Assembly (NCBI RefSeq): GCF_031143425.1
Contig: NC_090447.1
Coordinates: 845,747,760 to 845,811,759, forward strand
Direction of reading: 5' to 3'
Source: Pleurodeles waltl
Lineage: Eukaryota; Chordata; Amphibia; Caudata; Salamandridae
DNA length: 64,000 bases
The notes below the pieces were generated by a model, which was not told the DNA's origin, searched no databases, and worked only from the letters and a program-made list of their open reading frames with translations. Below, in pieces: positions 57,594 to 64,000 of this stretch. A program made the position numbers and the translations under genes. Numbering within the stretch: position 1 is the stretch's first letter; each line of letters begins with the position of its first letter.

Positions 57594-58439
57594 CCTTTTC
57601 CTAAAAAGGTAACAGTAATTGAAAATGAATTATATTGTTCTTACCTAATGTAGTCAGAGGAACTAAATTTAGAGTGTAAGGACTACGTTTGGTTCCTTCT
57701 TTGTCAACTGGACACTTACGCCAGCACACCAGAGTGGAAGGGATGACTCTGCCTCAGGAAAGAATATCTGCTGGATTGTAATTCTCCCTTCAGATGTGTT
57801 TTAAGTGTGGGAACCCTGTGGAGTCAACTTCCTGCTGCAATGTGAGGGAAAAAAGAGGACCTGGTTTCCTGCTGAGGAACTACACTGTAAAAGCCAGGAG
57901 AAATGACCGAGACCCTGGAAAGAACTGCAAAAGGCCCAGCTGATTGAAGGGTTTTCGTGTGGACATCTCACAAGAGAATCTTCATGAAGCTCTTTCGTTG
58001 CTTGTCATTGATGAAAGAGTGAGTCTTCTCCTTCCCCAACCCATCCTGTGTACTGAACGATAGCTGTATCTCTGCATCTTCTGCCCCAGAGATACCAGGA
58101 GGCAGTTGGACTTCTTAACATCGGCATAGGTTCCGGTTTCGCTGGATGGAGGAGGTTGCCCTCAACTATCCTTCTAATGCATAAAGCTCCTAAAATATTG
58201 TGGGTTGAAGTCACAGTCTGGCCTAAGCATAAACTGACCAGTTCTCAGATGTGACTGGTGCTACAAGGCAAGGGTGTCGTTAAGCACCCACTATGCCAGC
58301 TTAAACGGGGGTCCTATTGTGGCAGATTACATTGTTTTATGCCCATTCTTAATTTAAATCTCTGACTCACTAGTCATCTCAAATCATTAATAAACCTCAA
58401 TAACCCAACTATGAGATGTGAACCAAAAGATGTAAAAAA
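57101..58439. other. Spacer with (AT)n microsatellite at 57557-57592
   Basis: The only distinct feature is a run of AT dinucleotides at 57557-57592. The remainder has no coding frame or terminal repeats that I recognise. Confidence 0.5.
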
Positions 58440-59010
58440 GTCTAAAATGGTGATAATAAGAAAAATAAATTATTCAAATGGCAAATAAAAAATAAATTAA
58501 AGGTAAATGAAAATAGAGTGCAAAGAAAACAAAGTAGAATGCAAATAATGATGGAAGGAAAGAAAAAAGAAGCATGATGGAAAGAAGCTACAAAAACGCG
58601 GGAAATGAGCAAAAAATTTGTGAAGGAAGAATGAAGTAAAAGAATGAAGGATGGAAATTAGAAAATTAGTCAGAAAACATAACAAAAAAGAAAAGTGGAA
58701 AGAGAGAAAGTAAGAAGGCATAAAATATAATGAAATAACAGAAAAAAGAAATGAGAGATGAAAGGAATGGCAATGGAAGAAAGAAGAGAAAGGAAGAATT
58801 GACAAATCAAAGGATACAAAAACAAAATATGGAAGCAAAGAAAGGACAGGCGAATAACAAGAATAAAGGAATAAGAAGAGTAGAAAGCTATACAAATAGA
58901 CAAATGGAAAAGAATGGAGAGAATGAAAGAAAGAATGAATGTAAGACAAAAATAAAACAAAGAAACATAAAAGGAAAAAAAACGAAGATGGAAAGGAGGG
59001 AATGAATGAG
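58440..59010 (+). repeat. 570-bp purine-rich, strand-asymmetric tract
   Basis: The plus strand is overwhelmingly A and G, with reiterated GAAAG, GGAAAG, AATGAA and AAAGAA words and few C residues. It is a degenerate simple-sequence region, not a clean microsatellite. The complementary strand gives a long Phe/Ser/Leu-rich frame (59024-58497) purely because pyrimidine-rich sequence lacks stops. Confidence 0.88.
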
Positions 59011-60388
59011 TTAAATGTCAGCATTGGTAAATGTGTAGTGTGGGGCCAAATTCCTTAAAAATCATGCTGTAATATCCATAATTTTGCACAATTTTCTGTG
59101 AATTTTTCTATAGGGGTACAATTTTCATGGCACTTCAAGGGAAGAGCTGGGATCACTCACTTTGCTCAGACATTTAGTGCTATATATTGTTCAAAGTGTA
59201 AGGTATTTTATTTTTCTGTCTACTTCCTTGGTACATGGAACTGTTGTGGGTGTTCCTGGTCACGTGTACCTCACCACCACAAAATCTTGATATAGAATGG
59301 CACATCCCAAGTTACAGGCCCTTAAAGGAAAAGCATTTTAAAGTAAATGAGCAACTATCTCTATCAATGCCCGAGACAGAGATTAATTGGGTCCTTTACA
59401 TGTCCTTTGACTAGGGCATTTTAAGGGAGCTGAACCACTATCTCCAACAATTCCCTTGAAAAACAGAAACTAATGGGCCCTTAACATGTCCTTGGACTCC
59501 AATTAACAGTGGACCCTGTATCAAATGGGACACTGTTGACAGAACATTGGGCCATCAGAATATCACAGAAAGCAGTGGAAGCACAATCTGCTTTGATGTG
59601 TAGGGTCCTAGCTGTTTGAGTCTTGGGTTTTCAGCTCCAATTTTTTTAGGATGACCCTTTTTAGTCTTGTCTTCTACTGCTTTTGATTGTGTCAGCTTTT
59701 ATTTCACCAGACTCTGGTCCATTGTAACTGCATTCATATCTATTGCCCAAATTCAGACCAGATTTGTAGCAATTTTATTCCTGCGTAGAAGTAGAGACCC
59801 GAGCGCCTATGAAGCTCCTAGAGTCAAGATGAAGCATGTCCCCAAGGAGTAATATTTGACATAGAGTGAATGTTAGCAGAAATGCAGCCCCTACAACTAA
59901 GGAGCCAAATAATGTTTGGGGACATATCTCCATCCTAGATGGTACTAGGCCCTTCTGTTTTTTTAATGGCACCTTCTTTTTAATGTAACTGTTTATTTAC
60001 CTGTTAAATAGAGTTCTTTTCTTCTCTGAAAGTAAAGCAAGATAAGTACATTGATTTTATCAAGTGTTATTTATCTTGGAGGAGCACGCATGGAAGTGGT
60101 AGTCAGTCTCCTTCTGGATCTTTTCAGGGTGCTGGAAATCAAAGGAGTTAATATCAAATCCACAATTTACAACTCTGTGAAGTCTATTTGGCTGCAGAAT
60201 GAGGACCAGGAATCGACATTGAGGTTTAGTCGTTTTATTTCAAATCAGTCATCACTCTAATATATGCGCATGTTAAGCCCAGATCATAAAAGAAGAAAAT
60301 CAGAATTGCAAGTTAAAACTCTGAAACAAGTTTTGTCTCCTCAGTATAAGGCATTCAAAAATTACAGTCACAGCAGAGTAAAGACTAT
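59011..60388. other. Spacer with an old 83-bp duplication
   Basis: GCATTTTAA occurs at 59333 and 59416, each followed by similar text (ACTATCTC, GGGTCCTTTACATGTCCTTT versus GGGCCCTTAACATGTCCTTG), indicating a diverged 83-bp tandem duplication. No gene or other element is apparent. Confidence 0.4.
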
Positions 60389-60538
60389 GGCCCTCATTCT
60401 GACCTTGGCGGGCGGCGGAGGCCGCCCGCCAAAGTCCCGCCGTCAGGTTACCGTTCCGCGGTCGAAAGACCGCGGCGGCGGTGCTCCCGCGGTCCTCCAA
60501 CCCGGCGGTCATGGACCGCCAGGGTTGGAATGACCACC
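60389..60538. mobile_element. 150-bp GC-rich Harbinger-type MITE
   Basis: It starts GGCCCTCATTCTGACCTTGG and ends with the complement of GGTGGTCATTCCAACCCTGG, imperfect terminal inverted repeats. The interior is very GC-rich with GGCGGGCGGC/GCCGCCCGCC and CGCGGTC/GACCGCG pairs in AT-rich surroundings. TAT flanks both ends (60386-60388 and 60539-60541), one base off the usual TWA. Confidence 0.78.
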
Positions 60539-61416
60539 TATGATATAGGAATTGGCATTCTATAAAAGAATTCAGTCTTCGTCTATTCAGTAGGAACAAG
60601 AGTAGGGACACATAGCTAGGTTCTAGATTGAATAGGATGAGGTAGGTGTCAACATAGCAGATGCTTCAGTAAAAATCTTAAGAAAATAAGAATCTACTGT
60701 TAACATAAACCTGTGCCCTGTAGGGGCAAAGGGATCTGAGAGACCTGCACCTCTCAGAATCTAAAAAATATGAACACTAAATTAACATGGAAAGTTCCAG
60801 GAGCATCCGAAACTTCTGAATACATCAACAGAAGCCCAATTATTTCTCCTTTTCACGGAGCACACTTGCAGCATGGAGTGATTCTCCCAAACCACTGAAC
60901 ACTAACCACCAGGTTAACCTAGGGCATCTTCACACCAGACAGGGAATGAATACATGGTTTCTGTTGTCCCATTAGCTTTCCAGTCCATGTCAAGAAGTTC
61001 CTTCTCAGGCCTCCCTATCACTAATACACTATACTCCTTTTTCTAAATAATGACCAACAAATTTGCACCTGCAAAGGGAAAACAAGCAAAGCACAGAAAA
61101 TGTATTTCACATGTTAAAATGAATGTCTGCTCAGGCTAACTTCGCAAGCCATAACAAATATACAGTTTTAAACACTTATAATTGCAAGCATAGTTTAAAA
61201 AATAAATGCAAAACATAAGCAATGAAATCATGAAAGCATAAGCAAGTGTTGCAATAAATGCAATTTCTTTGAATACAAGTGTAAATAAAACTAAGAACTA
61301 CAAATTTCATGTTAACGCAAACAATAGAAGTCATCATATAAATGAAAACATTAGTTTCTACATTGAATGCACATTCAATAATATAGTTTGTTGTTTCACC
61401 TTACATTAATAAGGTT
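60539..61416. other. Spacer with no recognisable feature
   Basis: AT-rich, no protein-like frame, no repeat boundaries seen. Confidence 0.4.
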
Positions 61417-61520
61417 AAGGCACTCAGGGGCATATTTAAGAGCCCCTAGCGCCACCCGAGTGTCTCTTTTCGTGACGCTCCGGTGGCGCTGTGCCTTGCG
61501 CATATTTACAAGGTGGCATT
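61417..61520 (+). mobile_element. Terminal fragment of a GGGGCATAT-ended element
   Basis: GGGGCATATTTAAGAGCCCC followed by TAGCGCCACC and GGTGGCGCTGTGCC repeats the terminal style of the 52296 element. No opposite end is found, so the extent is unknown. 61521-62589 shows no gene. Confidence 0.5.
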
Positions 61521-62589
61521 AAGCCCTTGTTTCCCCACAACAAGCAACACGTCTCTTGGCAAGCAACAGAGCCAACAAAACGTATTGCTTGGAGGAAACA
61601 GGTAAGTCCCTAACATATCCCATTAGGGCCATAAGAGGAGTCAGGGAAGCTTTCCTGTATTAATGAACACAGCAGTTTCCCATGTGCTCCACCATACAGC
61701 CTTTTCCCTGTGCCTGAAAAAGGGTCGGGTATATGCATCCCTTGTTTAATTTTTTTCCATCACGCCATGCATTTCTATGTGTATTCCAATTATATTGTAT
61801 TTAGAAAAGAACTTCTGGTTATTTTCAACTCTCATTACATTTTAATTACATTTAGAGAAACATTGTCACTATAATCTTGTATTAAACCATATTCATATGA
61901 TGCACCAGCACCATATGTATGTGGGTATCACCATACTATGGTTAATTTTATGAGCATAGATGTTTTTACCACACTTGAGAAATAATGATACCATGGGGTA
62001 CATTACTTATCAAGTGTGATAAATGTCACCTATTGTGAATTGTTGGGGAATATAGCATGCAGATTTTGGTGTTTAATGCATCAAAACTGCTTGATGTGTT
62101 AAATACTGTATGCTTTTCCTTTGTTAAATTTTGGCAGATTTGACCTGACAAAATTTAATGAATGTTGTGTTATTTAAAGCATCCGATAATTGTCAGATGC
62201 GTTAAATATGTAACAACTCATAATTCCAGCCCATTGGTAAACAGGGGTTTACACACGGGATGGAATTTAACAAGCAACTCGTAATCAGGCCGCATGGGTA
62301 CAAAATGGCAACACATTTATTTACAGTATGCTATATGAAAGGCTGGGGTGGTCTTGTTATGATTTGATCTTGTGACTTGTGCATCAAAGAACTTATCAGC
62401 CATGAACATTTAAGTTGCTAATGGATCAAGATGACTCAATAAGATAAATGCTGGCTGCAAACATCTGCTGTAATCTACAGATGATGAGTTTGATCCAGCC
62501 ACATCCAACTCAACATTTCACTGAGATCTGTTAGGTAAATCTATAACATTATGTATGCTAATAAAACCTGACATTTTCAGTGTTTTGAA

Positions 62590-62792
62590 ATAGCTTAGTG
62601 CAGTATGAGGTGCTATCACCGCACTTAGGGTGGAGATTCTGCCCCGAGTGTGGATATTCTACCTGAGTGAGGACATAAAGTTATTACTAGTAACTTACCT
62701 TTGTGAATACTGAAAAATCATAAACTTAGACTTTTGGCTTCAGCTCAGACCAAAAGTCTAAACTTACCTTTGTGAATCAGCCCCATAGTTTA
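62590..62792 (-). repeat. Dispersed repeat copy, inverted relative to 27290-27480
   Basis: Its minus strand begins GGGGCTGATTCACAAAGGTA and continues with AAGTCTAAGTTTATG, TTACTAGTAA and CACTCGGGGCAGAATCT, the same order of blocks as at 27290. The outer end is not defined. Confidence 0.6.
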
Positions 62793-63959
62793 TCCAGACT
62801 TTGCACCAGTTTGTGCTACTTTCAGTGACTTTGCAGCAGAACAAAGCATTGATAAATCTGTACCAAGTGTTAAAAAGAGTAGGTAACCTTAAACTGAGCC
62901 ATGATTGCCTAACTGGGAGAGCTAGTGTGCATGAAAGAAACTGACAGAGAAAATATTAGAGGGGAGAAGGGAAACAAAGTGATGTGGGAAACAAGAAGAA
63001 AAAAGAGTTGAGAAAGCCACTGGAAAAAGGGGAACAAACAGGACAGAAAGCCAAAGGAAGTAAAGAAGAGAATACAGTAAAGCAGCTGTGGCCATTATCT
63101 CCCCTTATCACCTCTATCACATTTATCTATTTTATTGTGCTACTCATCCCAATGTAGGGCATCAGAGTGCATTACGCCACACAGATATTATACAGAGACA
63201 TTGACTAATACAAGAATGGAAATCAATCTGAAGGACATGTTACATGAGACTATTTGGGCTGCAAAGTGTAGGAGTCACATATCATCCCTACTGATAGGCA
63301 TTATATTCAGGGCCACTGTAATTATGGTTTTGTGAATGTGGTGTTTTCCACATAATTATGAATATACCACATTGGCCACATGATCCATCTTCCACTGCAT
63401 AATCTGCAGATATTAACAAAAAAATACTATTTTTATTTCAAACAGATGGAAAGTTGATAAAAACACTGTCACACATGTTGCAGCTCAGTGGTAGGATCAT
63501 TTCAAAGGCTGACTGGTCACCATTCCTGTTTGATTGCTATATTTATGTGTTAAACTGACGCTAAAGAGGTGAAACCTATGCCAAGATGTTGCTATGAAGT
63601 GTAAAAATGGCACGATAATGAAGTAATATTATCCCAAAATGTGTTGTATTGTGCCACATAATTTATTTTTCCTGATGCTTAAGTTTGTCTCCTCTGGTGC
63701 ATAATTTGGTTTTCCCTGCTACATAATTTCAGTGGCCCCAATAACATATTAAAAGTGTTTGCTCTGGCGAAATGAAGGTACCGATTTTCAGAGTTTTCAT
63801 GTAACATAGAGCAGTATCCAAAGTTTCTGTGCTGTATTGTGTGAAAGGGAGAGGGCACATCAGTGGCATGTATACTAGGATATTGTGCTGCTACTCTCTC
63901 CCTTAGTGCTGGTGCACCTTAGGCTGTCTTGCACCAACTTAAACACATATGTACCTTAC

Positions 63960-63964
<5 letters not shown>
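62793..63964. other. Spacer with no recognisable feature
   Basis: Mostly AT-rich unique-looking sequence with short purine-rich patches near 62940-63070. No coding frame, element end or RNA gene is seen. Confidence 0.4.

Positions 63965-63999
<35 letters not shown>
63965..63999 (+). repeat. (GT)n microsatellite at window end
   Basis: Uninterrupted GT dinucleotides to the last bases of the window. Confidence 0.95.

Positions 64000-64000
<1 letters not shown>

Noticed and set aside
58497..59024. 175-residue Phe/Leu/Ser-rich 'membrane protein' on the minus strand
   Set aside because: Pyrimidine-rich complement of the purine tract; hydrophobic composition follows from TTT/TTC/TCT codons and there is no start context or domain.

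Overview
The window looks like intergenic, transposon-dense DNA from a very large vertebrate genome. The most likely source is a salamander, probably a newt. The reasons are the abundance and style of PIF/Harbinger elements and TWA-flanked palindromic MITEs, a Penelope-like retroelement with a GIY-YIG end, and no convincing host gene in 64 kb. The organism call is inference from repeat families I recognise, not from a search.

Layout. Positions 1-26115 are one uninterrupted head-to-tail satellite array of about 68 monomers of 380-384 bp, already running at base 1. It is organised into several different higher-order repeat (HOR) periods: 2,294 bp (6-mer), about 4.2-4.6 kb (11/12-mer), 3,445 bp (9-mer) and 1,148 bp (3-mer). 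The array stops mid-monomer at 26115 and passes directly into about 1.07 kb of single-copy-looking flank.

Positions 28.4-43.9 kb are a Harbinger-rich zone. It holds a 155-bp palindromic MITE, a 0.6-kb GC-rich non-autonomous element, decayed accessory-protein fragments and a Myb/SANT-like fragment. It then holds a larger composite: a broken Myb/SANT partner gene on the minus strand (38938 to about 36135), a HARBI1-type transposase on the plus strand (39399-40508, one intron, catalytic part open) and a second, different Myb/SANT partner gene on the minus strand (about 43464 to 40949). A 917-bp TIR element is lodged in the intron of the second partner gene. A HARBI1 nuclease and a Myb-like DNA-binding partner are the two proteins that established PIF/Harbinger transposons need, which explains why they sit together.

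Positions 44-64 kb are further dispersed repeats: a hAT-type element with a perfect 8-bp target duplication (46366-46902), several MITEs, a 208-bp tandem duplication, a tRNA-like pol III promoter inside a dispersed repeat, a decayed Penelope-like reverse transcriptase/GIY-YIG endonuclease (54331-55388), a 46-bp minisatellite, a 570-bp purine tract and several AT, CA/TA and GT microsatellites.

I see no intact host protein gene, rRNA, functional tRNA or CRISPR array. All coding sequence identified belongs to mobile elements, and nearly all of it is disabled.
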